A stretch of DNA of 64,000 bases from Toxonevra muliebris (lineage: Eukaryota; Arthropoda; Insecta; Diptera; Pallopteridae). This document shows, piece after piece, positions 13,193 through 25,481 of this stretch; position 1 is the first letter of the stretch, and every line of letters begins with the position of its first letter. The notes below the pieces were generated by a model. That model saw only the letters and a list, made by a program, of their open reading frames with translations, did no database searches and had not been told where the DNA came from. The stretch covers positions 79,167,235-79,231,234 of the forward strand of contig OY829326.1 in NCBI GenBank assembly GCA_963691655.1, written 5' to 3'. The position numbers and the translations under genes are program-made.

Positions 13193-14461
13193 TACAAAAT
13201 GTCAAAATTAATAAGCATAATGTTGCCAGATCTACCGAAAACGAAAGATTTCAATAGAAAGCAAACTTTAGGAGAATTTACAAAGTTTTTTATTTCCCTA
13301 TTTATTTTTTTAGGAAACTTAGCTGTTAAAACCTGTTTTAGTATGTCATTAGTGGGCAACCGTTTTTAAGCACTTAAAAAAATCTAAAAAACTAGCTAAA
13401 TGCCATAAAAATTTAAAAATGTGCAATGTTATAATTTGTTTTTAGAGACAGTCCAAATAGTCCGTCCATTCATTTTACGATTTCTGCAAGCATTAATACC
13501 CAGTAATCTGAATTTTTTCATACACCTTTAATTTGTCATTTTTAATGGAAAATATCACGAGTTAGTCGCGGTTAAATGTTTCCAAAATTATTTTTTTTTC
13601 GACATTTCTATACTATACTAAATTCTTCCATACGTCATTCACTTTTTGGTATTATATTTATAGTTATCAAGATATTAATTTTTTGGGAGCTATTTGTAAA
13701 GCTGAAACTTGGACCCGAAAAACTTGGCCTAAGCCCTTCATAGACTGTTGCATTAGTAAAATTGCAATAACTCAAAAATTATATGCTACATGGGAGACGT
13801 AAGCATTTTTATTTGAGACAAACTTTCCAAAATGGTAAGCCTCTTTTATCTCAGTACTTACTTAGATATTGCATTTATTTCGATTTATTTTCTGATAGAT
13901 TTCTCATTGCTTCAGCAACATGACACTGACCGTGAAAATTGTATATCACGTCTGGTTTTTGTGAAAAATGAGTTTAAAAAGTCAATGAACTCAGTGCTTA
14001 TACACTTTTAATTGAATATATTTTGGTTAAACCCACCGGACATAAACTACTAGGGTTTAAATCCTGAACCTTCAGCTATAAAAACGCAGAATAAATATTA
14101 AAGTACAACTTTGTACTCCATATGTATGTACCTTCCTTTACGAAGTTTTTAAACCATTTTTCCTCGAAAGCGTGACTGCCGTACTGAAAAAATATTTACT
14201 GTCAGATCTGTATTAAGTGATAAAAAAAATTTATCTTGAATAAGGGACCAGTTTTGAATAAATTATTCTTTTAGTCTTAAATTTACAACATACAATATAA
14301 TTATATTCAATTCCTAATTTTGAAGGTTCCTAGCTTAAAAATATATTTGGTTGGTGAAGACTTGCAGCGACTTATCTATGTAAATTAAAATTGTGCGAAA
14401 TTAAAAATTTCAGTTTATCGTTAAATCGAGTTTAATATAATTTTTCTATAAGCTATGAACT

Positions 14462-14853
14462 TACTTATTATTTATTATTTGAGGGAGGGACGACTCGAAA
14501 GTTAGATACTGCGACCTATAAGATCTATTGTACCAAAGCCCTAAGTTATGAAAGAAAGAAACATACCCAAGCCGAGAATCGAACTCGGGTCTCCAGAGAT
14601 AAGAGTCAGGCACTCTGCCGCTAGATTAACGCCGATTCCGAACGGCTGTGTGGCAATTTTTTATCAGCTCGATGGTTTTGCCATTACCAACCAGGGTGTG
14701 TACTTGTACACTTTCTTATAATTCTCCTTCACTTCATATCGGTAGTGAATATAAGAAGTTATGAGAATTAACCACCAGACCAAGGCGGGAATCGAACCCG
14801 CAACCGTCTGGGTGAAAGTCTTGTGCACTATCCACTAGACTTTCGAGGTCGTC
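14462..14853 (-). mobile_element. Two-headed tRNA SINE, second copy
   Basis: Reverse-complement of the same SINE, with both tRNA-like heads and an AATAAT-type tail. Flanked by a 7-bp direct repeat ATGAACT (14455-14461 and 14854-14860). It lacks about 25 bp between the linker and head 2. Confidence 0.85.
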
Positions 14854-15326
14854 ATGAACTGATCTAAGAACTCAATAATGATCGGCGTGGTAAAATAAAG
14901 AAGGAATCAATTTTCCTTTGTGAAGTCAAATGTGCAATTTATGTACTATAATTTAAATAATACAAACTGAATACTGATATTATTGTATTGTCAAATAATT
15001 ATAATTATCAAACATATAATCTTAAAGTAATATTCTGTAGTAGGTTACAGGTAATATACACAAATATAGTTTTAAGGATATTAAAATAAGTATTAAAAAC
15101 TTTCGATTTAAGTTTTTTGCAACGACTTAAAAGCTTGTTCAAACTTATGTATCAATTTGGGAACTTTGTTGAGATCATTTTTTTCATTTGTGAATAAACC
15201 ACCTTCTCCCGTAAACATCAGGTCAAACTAAGAATAAATGTTTATTAAATAAATACAACATTTTTCAAACTAATTTCAGAAAATAAAAATCGAAATTAAA
15301 TAATTGCATTAATTGCTTATTTTTTC

Positions 15327-15769
15327 AAGGGGTTAGGGGTAGCTAGATTTTTCAAAATAATTATTGGTTTATTTTTCCCATGTTCTTAATATATAATATT
15401 TTGAAAATAATTTTTTAAGAATTTCCAATGAATAGTTTTAGAGATATTTGGCCGATTCACAAGCTGTCATATACTGTCGTATAATCATAATAATATAGTT
15501 TTTGTATGAAAAATGATAGAATTTATGACATATGAGACGATACGAGACCAAATTAGACACCTTGTGAATTGCCCAATTATATCATAACCGTAGGAACCTC
15601 TAATATTTGACTAAACTACATTTCCAAAAATTTTGAAAACCATTCGAAAGATATAAATGAAATTTATACAACATATTTAAGATAAAGTAACAATTTTTTG
15701 TTGTTGAAGAATGATTAAAAAAAAATAAAAAAGTTTTATTTCCCACGCCTTTGTCTGCCCTAACCCCTT
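15327..15769. mobile_element. MITE with AAGGGGTTAGGG ends
   Basis: Perfect 12-bp inverted ends AAGGGGTTAGGG/CCCTAACCCCTT, 443 bp, AT-rich and non-coding. A different MITE (15448-15576) lies within it. Confidence 0.6.
15448..15576. mobile_element. Nested 129-bp MITE
   Basis: Inverted ends TTGGCCGATTCACAAGCTGTC-type and GACACCTTGTGAATTGCCCAA match at 18 of 21 bases. Lies inside the preceding element. Confidence 0.65.
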
Positions 15770-16234
15770 AATGCGTTTGTCTAAAAGTTAAGTCACAGCG
15801 ATTAACCGTGGAGACTTGCTACGGTTTTATTGAAATTCAGTATATGAACACCAAGATTTTATAGTGGTGGTCCAGTATAACGTTCAAGTGCATTGAAGAC
15901 TCTAAGTGTGAAAAATGAAATATTCTAATATATAACGAATGCTTTCTTATTTTTCATACGTAGTATGGAACTTTGTATGTTTTCACACCTATCTATTATT
16001 TTTACAGATGCAAGCATAAGATGGTCAACACGAAATGGAGTGATAGAGGAGGGCGGGTCTCCCATATATATATGTATTATATTCCAATCCCTACTACAAG
16101 ACTCTTCAGCAGCTAGAGGTGAAACATTTTAATGGATCCCAGTCATTGCGGGTAATCGTGAGCACTGTTTTTAGGTTTTACCCTTAATAAGAATATTTAA
16201 TGATGATTTTAACTTATTTTCTACGGCAGCCATT

Positions 16235-16731
16235 AGCTGCGTTTTATTCGCCACTTGCTTTTAGTTATGTATAAAAGCTAATATTAGCTGCGTTTTATTT
16301 GTGACTTGCTTCTAGTTATGTATAACTAGCAGCGATAAATGTATGGAAAACAACAACAAAGCCGCAGAGATATCACGTATAATTATAGCTGTTAGGTATA
16401 CTTAACAAGTAGTTTAGCCACATCAAATTCGATTGTGAACTGCCAATAATGAAAGAAGAAGCATGGCAGTTTGCAAAAAAAAAACAAAAAAGGAAAAGAT
16501 TCGAAATGGCTGCCGGTGAAAATAAGTTAAAATCATCGTTAAATATTCTAATCAAGGGTAAAAACTAAAAACAATGCCCATGATTAACCGCAATGATTCG
16601 GATCCATTAAAAAGTTTCAATTCTAGCTCCAGAGCAGTTTGATTGTGTATACTAATATAACGAAGATGAGACTTAACAACTTGGTTGTTTTATTCGCTTA
16701 TGTTAAACTAGCTGGCGAATAAAACACAGCT
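16235..16731. mobile_element. ATT-flanked MITE, copy 1 with duplicated left end
   Basis: Left end AGCTGCGTTTTATTCGCCA and right end with one mismatch are inverted; ATT flanks both sides (16232-16234, 16732-16734). A second left end starts at 16286, again after ATT. Confidence 0.75.
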
Positions 16732-16780
16732 ATTACAATTATGCAGTAAAAATTTATTCGATTATATCATTCGTTATATT

Positions 16781-17081
16781 AGCTGCGTTTTATTCGCCAG
16801 TTGCTTCTTGTTATGTATAACTGTATGGGAAAATAAAAACAAAGCCGCAGAGATAACACGTGTAATTAGGGATAGCTGTATAGCAAAAAACAAAAAAGGA
16901 AAAGATTCGGAATGTCTGCCGGCAAAAAGATGCTAAAAATTAAAATCAATGCCCACGATTGACCGCAATGACTGGGAGCAGTTGCTGAGCAGTTTCATTA
17001 TGATTTACAATATACAATAGACTTAACATCTAGGTCGTTTTATTCGTAGATGTTAAACTAGCTGGCGAATAAAACGCAGCT
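16781..17081. mobile_element. ATT-flanked MITE, copy 2
   Basis: Perfect 20-bp inverted ends AGCTGCGTTTTATTCGCCAG, with ATT on both sides. The interior is clearly related to copy 1 (GCCGCAGAGATAACACGT, AAAAGATTCG) but shorter. Only 49 bp from copy 1. Confidence 0.8.
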
Positions 17082-18445
17082 ATTTAAAGTGACCAACTAT
17101 ACCATTTTTATCGTATTGATTCCGATTTTTAGAGGCGAGTTCCGAAATGACAGAAATACTCCGGTTTTTGTCCTGTATTCCGATTTTTATTCCGCTTTTA
17201 AGTTAAATAAACTACAAATTTCATTTCTAGCTCTGAGGTTGTTAGGTTTTTTTTCGCTGAAAAGTAAAATGTGCATTATGAAATTACTTTATCTGGCCTG
17301 GTTGTAAACACTTTTGCAAAAAGTGCGGTTCATGCTATTATAATAACATTTTTTTTGAATCTTTGAATCTTCATAATCAGCCTATATTTTATTTGTACTA
17401 TATCAACAACACTTTTAACTAGGCATAATTTTTTGTATACAGTTTATAAATAAATTTTAAAAAATATTTAATTTACACAAAATAATAACAACAAGCATCG
17501 TATTTTTTGTTCGTTTTATTTCGTTTCCTCTTCCTGTGTTAGATTCTTCATTCTTAATCAAGGATTGCCATTAAAAAGTAAATACTAAGTAGCAAAATTA
17601 TATACTTTTATGAGTATTTTATATATAAATACATTAAAACATTTTTAAGCGTAAAATCAAAAACTGAAGTTCCATAAGACCCAGGAGAATTGTTGTCCCG
17701 GCTGGACATTTATAAATCAATGAAAAAATCCGGAATGTCCCGATAAAAACGGGACGTTTGGCAACGCTACTTTTCAGACAAGAAAAAACTATATATTGCG
17801 TCAAAAATTTTTCAAGTTTCATTTTCAAGTTTTGTTTTTTTATTTATCCGAACGAAAGGATTTCCAAATATTCTTTTAAAATTTTATTTTTTAAAACACT
17901 TGGCGATTTCTAATGAATCCCTTTGAAAAAAAATATATGCTGACATTACCGATATATTTCTTACTAGCTTTATTGGTTCAGTGTAATAAATAAAATAAAT
18001 TTAAGTTTCTCCTGTCGTGACGTTCTAGGCAAAAAAAAAAACAAAGTACGAAGTTTAACTATATTCGGCCTTTAGTTTCATATATGAAAAAAAGTTAATT
18101 TTGGTTTCAATGTGTCATAGTCGTACATAGAGTTCTATAACTTTTTTTTTCTTGAGTTTTCAATTTACTCAACTTATGCAGTTTTATAATTTTGTTTAAA
18201 TTTTCCCTATTTATCCGATTTTTAGTTTTTCTAATCGGAACAAACTCCGATTTAGCAAAAGAAAAAATGGTAATTTTAGTTATACTAGGCGATCTATGTA
18301 TTTGATTTTAAATTTGAAAAGTAATTTTCTGAAAATTAAACAACAAAAATAGACGTTATCATAACTTTACTACTGAAAAAAGAACCATTGAAATTAAATT
18401 AAAATACTTGCCTCAGTTTTGCTGGAGGCCGAACCACGTTCACAA

Positions 18446-18790
18446 CTAAACCTTTACAATATGTTTTACATGGATGCTAAAACTTGACAATTCAAATTTG
18501 CATTTTTTTATATTGTTTAAATCCAATTGTTTGTACTCTTCCAACAAACAAGAAAAGTGGCTCTTTTCTTTAATCCAACAATTCTTTAAATGAATTGTTC
18601 GCAATGCTGGCAAATGTTCGTAATATTGACATAGATTCTCAACTGCTTTGGTGCTATTTTCGAATGAAATAACTTGCAAGTACGGTTCCAACATCGTAAT
18701 GTGATTGAAAAAATTTGTAAGGACATCTGTTTTAAACGCTAAATTGCGTATCACACGTATAGAGTACTTATGAAATTTTTTTTTTTAAAT
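18446..18790 (-). pseudogene. Leucine-rich-repeat-like fragment (F-box/LRR type?)
   Basis: A minus-strand open frame of about 110 codons reads like degenerate leucine-rich repeats, for example LPALRTIHLKNCWIKEK and LEPYLQVISFEN, the pattern seen in insect F-box/LRR proteins. There is no ATG start, no F-box and no clear splice donor. It is isolated in a repeat-rich area. It could be an orphan exon or a gene remnant. Confidence 0.3.
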
Positions 18791-19639
18791 GTACAAGCAG
18801 TTTTGGGAAACAGTTGAACCTATACCTACACCAGTTTTGCTCTCAATTGGTCAAAAATACTTCTTGGCACTTGAGAAAAATGCTTCTGGTGTTGAGAAAA
18901 AATGATCTGGAAGATATAATTTGTCAAATTTTAGAAGTTATAGGCTCGAAATCAGCCCATACGTATTCGGCAGCGTTTAAAATTTGGAATACGTTTTACT
19001 CAACCATTTTTTTCGAGTTAGCGGAAAAAATAAGAAAATTTAATTAACTTCAATGATGTTGTTGTTGAATAACACAATACAACGAAAAATCGCCTATCTG
19101 CAGCTATCAAAGGTATTGTTTGAGCATTTATGGAAAAATTTTAGTTTTTTACTACAAAATCTGGAGCAGATTTTTAGACTTTCAGGCTTTTACATTAACT
19201 TTACAACAAAGTACTATTACACAGTGAAACAATAAATTTGGAACCAGAAACGGACTTCGTACAGTATAGTAAAACCCCCGCATGGGTTTTTTTTTTTTTT
19301 TTTTTTATGATCGTTTGAAGTTTTTCGCTGGGTTAGAATTTCTAAGGATGAAAAAAAAAACAATACACTGAACTATTTTGAACAAACACATCCATTGAAT
19401 TTTGAAATTACTATTTCCTCAAATCAATGTGTTTAATGTGCTCTCTTTGGTTCTGGTCCTGGTTCATCACCATCGCTATTACTTGAATCATCATCAGAGC
19501 CCACGTATTCATCGATCATCACATTTTCTTCTTCTTCCACATGTGAATTTTCGAAGAGATTTTTACTTCACCAACAAATTTCAGTCAGCATAGCTTCAGG
19601 CTATTTTTTATCTCTGTATCTGTAAACAAATTTTGAGGA

Positions 19640-19860
19640 ACTTGATAGTCTAGTTGACTATCAATTGTTCTACATGGTCCAGAAGGTTGCGCGTTCGATT
19701 CCCGTCTTGGCCTGGTGGTTAGTTCTCAAAACCTTCTTATATTCACTATCGATATGAAATGAACAAAAATTATAAGAAAATGTATGAGCGGTCGTAGTAG
19801 CCTAGTGGTTAGTGTGTTGGATGCCTGGGTTCAAATCTCGACACACTCAAAGATTAGAAC
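19640..19860 (+). mobile_element. SINE fragment plus another tRNA-like head
   Basis: A degraded Glu-like head with CGTTCGATTCCCGTCTTGG and the family linker (CTTATATTCACTATCGATATG) to about 19780. A different tRNA-like unit follows, GTAGCCTAGTGGTTAGTGTG with B box GGTTCAAATCTC (19790-19845). No flanking duplication was identified. Confidence 0.6.
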
Positions 19861-20949
19861 AACAATTTTTGAATTAAAAATTCCGAAAATCAAAGTTGTT
19901 TCAATGTTCATATCTTTTTATTATTCCTAATAAGAGAGAAACAAAATGCAAAAATAATTTTTCTAAGTAGCTTATGTTCAATGGTCCCGCAAGAGAATCA
20001 AAGTCATAGATTTGAAAAATCAAAAATTATGGACGAACCCCTTGGTAGAGTAAAATCTACAAAGGGTTTGACGTTTCTGGATCGCTGGTTTTTTATGCCT
20101 TATAAAAATTTTCCTTTTCAGTAAATTTTGATGATTTTGAATTATTCAGTTTTACGCCCACCATTAGTAAACTAATGAAAAGTTGTTGTTTTATTCTGCA
20201 CCCAAATTGTGGCCAAGGCATAGATGAATAACCTTTGTAAAGACAAAAAAATCATGTTTGAGTTCTCTTATCGAATCGAATGCAAAAAAAGTTAAATTTT
20301 TTCACATTTTTCAAAATTGCTGTCTACAAACTCGTAATTAATTGACAATTTCTGGCCATAAATAACTAAAAAATAAATTCTATGAAAATTAAGACAATTT
20401 TAGAGCACTTAAACATGATTCAGTTTTCGCACTATTCTGGGAAATGTGTAGGTCTTTCCAATGTTCTGAGACCACTCATAATTTTTAACAAGAAACATTT
20501 TCTCCAAAGACAGTATGATAGTTTTCTCAACGGTTTTCTTTTATCGGCTATTTATCGAAAAAGGGGGTTTAAAACGCCATTTTCAAGAGGAAGGGTAGGA
20601 CGTGGAGGAAAAGTGTATGCCCAAAAATTGTTTATATTCAAACAACTTTGCTTCAGGCATCAAATTCGTATCTGTTAAAATATAAAAATTTCTTGATAAC
20701 CCCTGAAGACCCCATTTTCTGACTTCAGGTCCATATTATGGGAGAACTAGATGTGATGGAGAAAAACAGAGTATGCAGTTGTGATCAGCGACCAAATTAC
20801 TATAATTTGATCAAGAATTGCGTTACGTAAAAAAAATATAACTTACATAAATATGACTCACGCAACATGAATGGATGAGAGAAGCTCGATTTAGGTTCGC
20901 CATGGGCTGTTGTGTCATAATAGTAGTAGTAGTACAAGTGCTCCTCTTG

Positions 20950-21050
20950 GTAAGAAATGACAAAACCACCAAGTGATAAAAAATGGAAATTACACTGGGT
21001 CGTTCTGGCCTTAGTGTATCTCTGGACAACTACTGAACCTAACCCATCTC
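20950..21050 (+). mobile_element. SINE-related fragment
   Basis: Carries AAATGACAAAACCACC and TGATAAAAAATGG, matching the linker of the two-headed SINE. It is followed by GGGTCGTTCTGGCCTTAGTG and GAACCTAACCCA, matching the 3' part of the short SINE at 60.8 kb. It therefore links the two families. Confidence 0.5.
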
Positions 21051-23559
21051 TAAACAAAACGCCATCTTGTTTTTAAAAAATTTAATAGCAGGTTCATGAT
21101 CACCAAAGTGAAAAAACTTCTGAATACTCAGTTTTGTTATGATCACACTTGTAACTAAAATTTTAAATATATAAAACAATGCATTATATTTATGCCCATC
21201 TTGTGATAAGACTGCCAAGTCCGAAATTTTCAAATACCGGCTCTAAGAAAATATTTTCTAAAAAAATAGGTCCTCAAGATCAGGTAACTTTATTTACCGG
21301 CAGTCGATAAGCTCATATATACGACGTGGGTTCAAATTTTTTGATAAAAATCCTCAAATCAGGGATAGATCACATCCTCCTCAGCTTATTCTTTAACAAA
21401 AAATGTAACTCACACCAAAATCACTTAGAAATACAAATTTTTCGTTAGAAGAATTTCATAACATGGTCTAAATTCGAATTTTCTTCAAAAAAACCTATAC
21501 TATACTTGCACTTGAATCCCATGAAAACCGTTTCTTGTTCCCTGAAATTATTGGACAATGTTACTTTGTCTCGAGAGGAATGCGTGGCATTTTGATTTCT
21601 TTCCATGAAATCTGGGTGCTGAAAGCAGCGAGCATGGATATGAAGACCCCGGTATAAAAAATTTGGAACCAAAACAAGAATTGGTTGGTTATAATTATTA
21701 TTATTTTTTTAACACAGCATATAGTGATTGTTCATAATGGTTAAAAATAACACGGTGCTACAGTAAAAAATACCTGGGAAAATATACTATTTTTCTTGTA
21801 GGTCTTGTCGAGTAAAACGAAAATCTGTGTGTGAAATTTTTCAAACCCCTGAAATCTTGATTTACCGTTAAAAACCCGGTTTTGCGTACCTTTGCGCACT
21901 TATAAGCCTGTAGCTCAGTTGATTATCAACAGATTTTCAGTTTTACCGGTTTTAGAAGAAAGAAACTTAGACCTTTCGAATAATATATATTTTATTGAAG
22001 AAACCTTGAGAAATTTGTATGAATTTGTCCACCAACACACAATTTTTTCACTTTTTCTCAACTTCGGTGATGTTTTTATACACTATTTTATAAACCATTA
22101 TTGTGAATTTATTATTATTACTATATGTTTATTAACTAATACAACGCATGTTTATTTTTAAAAATCGGTAAGTAATTGACTGAGTTATTAAACTTTTTAT
22201 GAAAACAAAATTATCATATTATAAAAATGTAAATTTTCACTTTCGACAATCAAAAAAATTTTCAACGATCTTATTTTCTCAAATGATTTGCCATGCTTTT
22301 ATTATGCGAAGGTACTATGTGTAATTCAAAAGCAAAAGTTCTTAAGAGTATTCAGTATCAATACAAGGAAATCCTTTTAAAAATATATTTTAAAAAAGTA
22401 AAAATTAAGACACATCAATATTATTCGAACAATACTTACTCTTACTAAACTTAGAAAACCAATCACACGTGTCGTCCGTATTGGAATATACAAATACATA
22501 ACTGAATCTATGACTGGAATTTCAAAACGAAGAGTGCTTTTAATTTATTTACAACATTTTAGTTAAAGAATTGCAGAAACTAAAAACGCTTTGAAAGGTA
22601 AATTATTGTACTGTATTTTGAAAATTTTATATCAGTTTTATACCTGATTCGACAAGAGGAGTTCGGCTTGTGTTGCGCTACAGTTGAGTCAAGATAAAAG
22701 TTAACGAAGGTGTATAAGGTCCTTGACCCAAATTTATTGAGTAGAGTTATTTTTGTAAAATCATCTTGCAGTACAAGAGCAAAAACAAAAAGTCCCTTCG
22801 AAATTTTGTTCTGGTCACACCATTGGTATGGACTGTGATCGTGTTGTCGTACCTGCTATGGCTTCTAGAATTGAATAAGACCGAATTAGCGTTAGCTTAA
22901 CGAAACAACCAAATTGAGTTTTTACATTACTTAAATATTAGTAGCACTTTCTTAAAGAAATACCAAATCAAAACTGCGCCTACTGGATTGTAATCATTTA
23001 CCCATGAAATAAATGTAGTTTGTTTGTTTCCTATTTATAGCCGGTATCTTTTACCATTTTTTGTTATTTCTTAAAAATATAATCAATACATTTTAGTTCC
23101 TATTCTTTAATTATTAAAAATTTAGATTATGTAAATTCATAAACATTTAATAATAAATATTATTTTTAAAAATAATATTGTTTCAATTAAATTTGACAAA
23201 AAAAAGTCATGGTAAATGATATTTTCCATTGTATAGTACTAACGTACTTAGCATTAATAACTCATCTGCATTTTTTTTCTTAATGAGTGAATCCAGCTTC
23301 ACATATATACTAATTATACTTTTCGTTAATTTTCATAATATCAGTATGAGTACTTTATGTTAAGTAAGGCAGTATACACGAGAACCATGTTTTATGTTGA
23401 AGACAATTTTATTTTCACAAAAGAATCGATACACAGCGTTGTTCAACAACTCTAGTCAATATGACGAGATATGATAAATTTTTTGGAATTCCGATTTGAA
23501 AAATGTTTTCAGTGTTGTGATGATGGCACTATTCTCGTTTGAATATAGGCTATATTTTG

Positions 23560-24920
23560 TTTCAATTAAACATGTGGGCGTGACACCTCCCCTACAACTC
23601 AAATGATGTTTGGGTACACCTACGCAACCATTTACAGTACAGTATTGAGATTTGGTACAAGGATGTTAATAGACAATGTAAAGCCGCAGGAAAAAGGTGG
23701 AAGAAATCAGAAAAGGGGCCATATAATCTTTAATTTTAATTATTGAATATCTCAGCATTCATTTGAGGCATGTCTCTAAGATTTGGAGCAGAAATATTAT
23801 CAATGGCATTCAGCTAAAAATATGGATAGGCATGGAGTAGTGGGTGTGGCCCTTCTCATACAACTCGAATGTGTTTTTTTTAGAACCATTTAGATCACAG
23901 CAGTGAAACTCTGATACCTGATTTTTCATTCCTGGATATCTCAGGAACTATTTGCAATACTATTATTATTATTTGAAGGAAAGACGACTCGAAAGTCAGA
24001 CACTGCCTATGTAAAAGATCTATTATATCAAAGATATGAAAGAAAGATAGATAAAAGACATACCCAAGCCGAGAATCGAGCTCGGGTCTCCAGAGACAAG
24101 AGTCTAGCATTCTGCCACTAGACCACAGTGGCGATGGTTGGACCTACAGTTTAACACCGATTCCGATCGACTATGTGGCAATTTTTTATCAGCTCGGTGG
24201 TTTTGGCATTACCAACCCAAGGTGTGTAGTTGCACACTTTCTTATAATTCTCATTCACTTCATATCGATAGTGAATATAAGAAGGAGAATTAACCATCAG
24301 ACCAAGACGGGAATCGAAGCCCGCAACCTTCTCGGTGAAAATCTTGTGCACAATCCACTAGACTATCGAGGTAATTTTTTGCAGTACAAAGGTTTGGTTT
24401 GAAAATATGATTTGTCAATAAAATTCTGTGGATAAAATATGTATAGGCAACCCTGATTTTTAATACGGTGTATTTCGTGAATTATTTGTGGTATATTATT
24501 GCCAGTGGGATGCCGTAAAAAAGGAGAATGGGTTAAAGAAAATAGGTGTGGCACCTCCCATATAAAGGAAATGTTTGAAAAGATATATCTGAGAAACCAT
24601 AGCAATGAAGACAAAGTTTGTGTGTGAAAGCGGTTGTATTTATAAGTAAAATATAACCGTTTTTAAACAAGGTGGAGTGGAACCTACCACACAAGCGAAT
24701 TGCTTAAAATAGCATATGGTATATGGAGAGCCATATCAAGGAAAGTTTGTTTGTGAAGGCTGTATGGTGGTATTTAGTAGTAATTAGGAAATTATAGCCA
24801 GTAAACCGATGAAGGTTTGTATGTTAAGATTGTATGCTAATAGCAATAGCTGAGAAGAATGTTCATACTATTAGACAAGTGGGAGTGGAACTACCCATGA
24901 TATGAATGATTAGTGCAATA
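23560..24920 (+). repeat. Degenerate tandem repeat interrupted by a SINE
   Basis: The phrase GTGGGCGTGACACCTCCC recurs in diverged form near 23575, 23845, 24547, 24670 and 24882. Each is followed by wording like ATATCTGAGAAACCAT and AAGTTTGTGTGTG. After removing the SINE, the first spacings are about 270-290 bp. Confidence 0.5.
23961..24374 (-). mobile_element. Two-headed tRNA SINE, third copy
   Basis: Same family on the minus strand, both heads present. Near-perfect 10-bp direct repeats TTTGCAATAC (23951-23960) and TTTGCAGTAC (24378-24387) flank it. The B box of head 1 carries an extra base. Confidence 0.82.
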
Positions 24921-25425
24921 ACTAGATTTAGGTTTTACTTATCTCGACCTCCCCTATGACTCCACCACTTATTGACTAGAGCTCACGTATCACCCTGCAT
25001 ATGGAATTTTAAAAAATTTCACACATTAAGATCGACAGTTTTCACAAAATGTCAAATTTTCGCATTTGCGGGTCTGGTAGCAATCGCAAACAATATATTT
25101 TTCACATTTTCCAAAATTAAAAAACTAATGGAAGATTCATCTTGATACAAATTAACAATAAAATTCATGAGCAAGTTCATGTTTTATAAAAATAAAAATT
25201 TATAAAGTTTTAATTGTTAAAATAATTAATTAAATCAAATAAAATCGAACTTAATTAAAAGTGTTTGAAATATTTGGCAAAAACTAATATTAAAATAACT
25301 GTTGCAGTTATAAACGATTATTTTTCAAATATTGCAGCATTGTTGGCATTTAATTTTTTTTAAATTGAAAGCTGGAGAAATCTTTAACTGCCAATTATTT
25401 AAAGCAATACAATTTCAAAGCGAAA

Positions 25426-25431
25426 TTTATT
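25426..25431 (-). promoter_or_regulatory. Poly(A) signal of the zinc-finger gene
   Basis: Minus-strand AATAAA about 50 bases beyond the stop codon of the zinc-finger gene, giving a short 3' UTR. Confidence 0.5.
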
Positions 25432-25481
25432 AGGTTTTTTTATACAATGCGGTAATACAGCTGGCCCTCTTAAAGCTTCCT

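Larger units (their letters stand above)
11289..14454. other. Spacer around the candidate mini-exons
   Basis: Contains the palindromic MITE, the tentative exons at 12.65-12.93 kb and the GA run. Otherwise I see no coding signal. Confidence 0.4.
17085..23559. other. Gene-poor spacer with SINE pieces
   Basis: Holds the LRR-like fragment and two SINE-derived pieces. Short ORFs are compositionally random. Confidence 0.4.

Noticed and set aside
14570..14650. tRNA-like gene with CCAGAGATAAGAGTC stem
   Set aside because: It is the second head of a SINE with flanking duplications, not a standalone tRNA; stems are imperfect.
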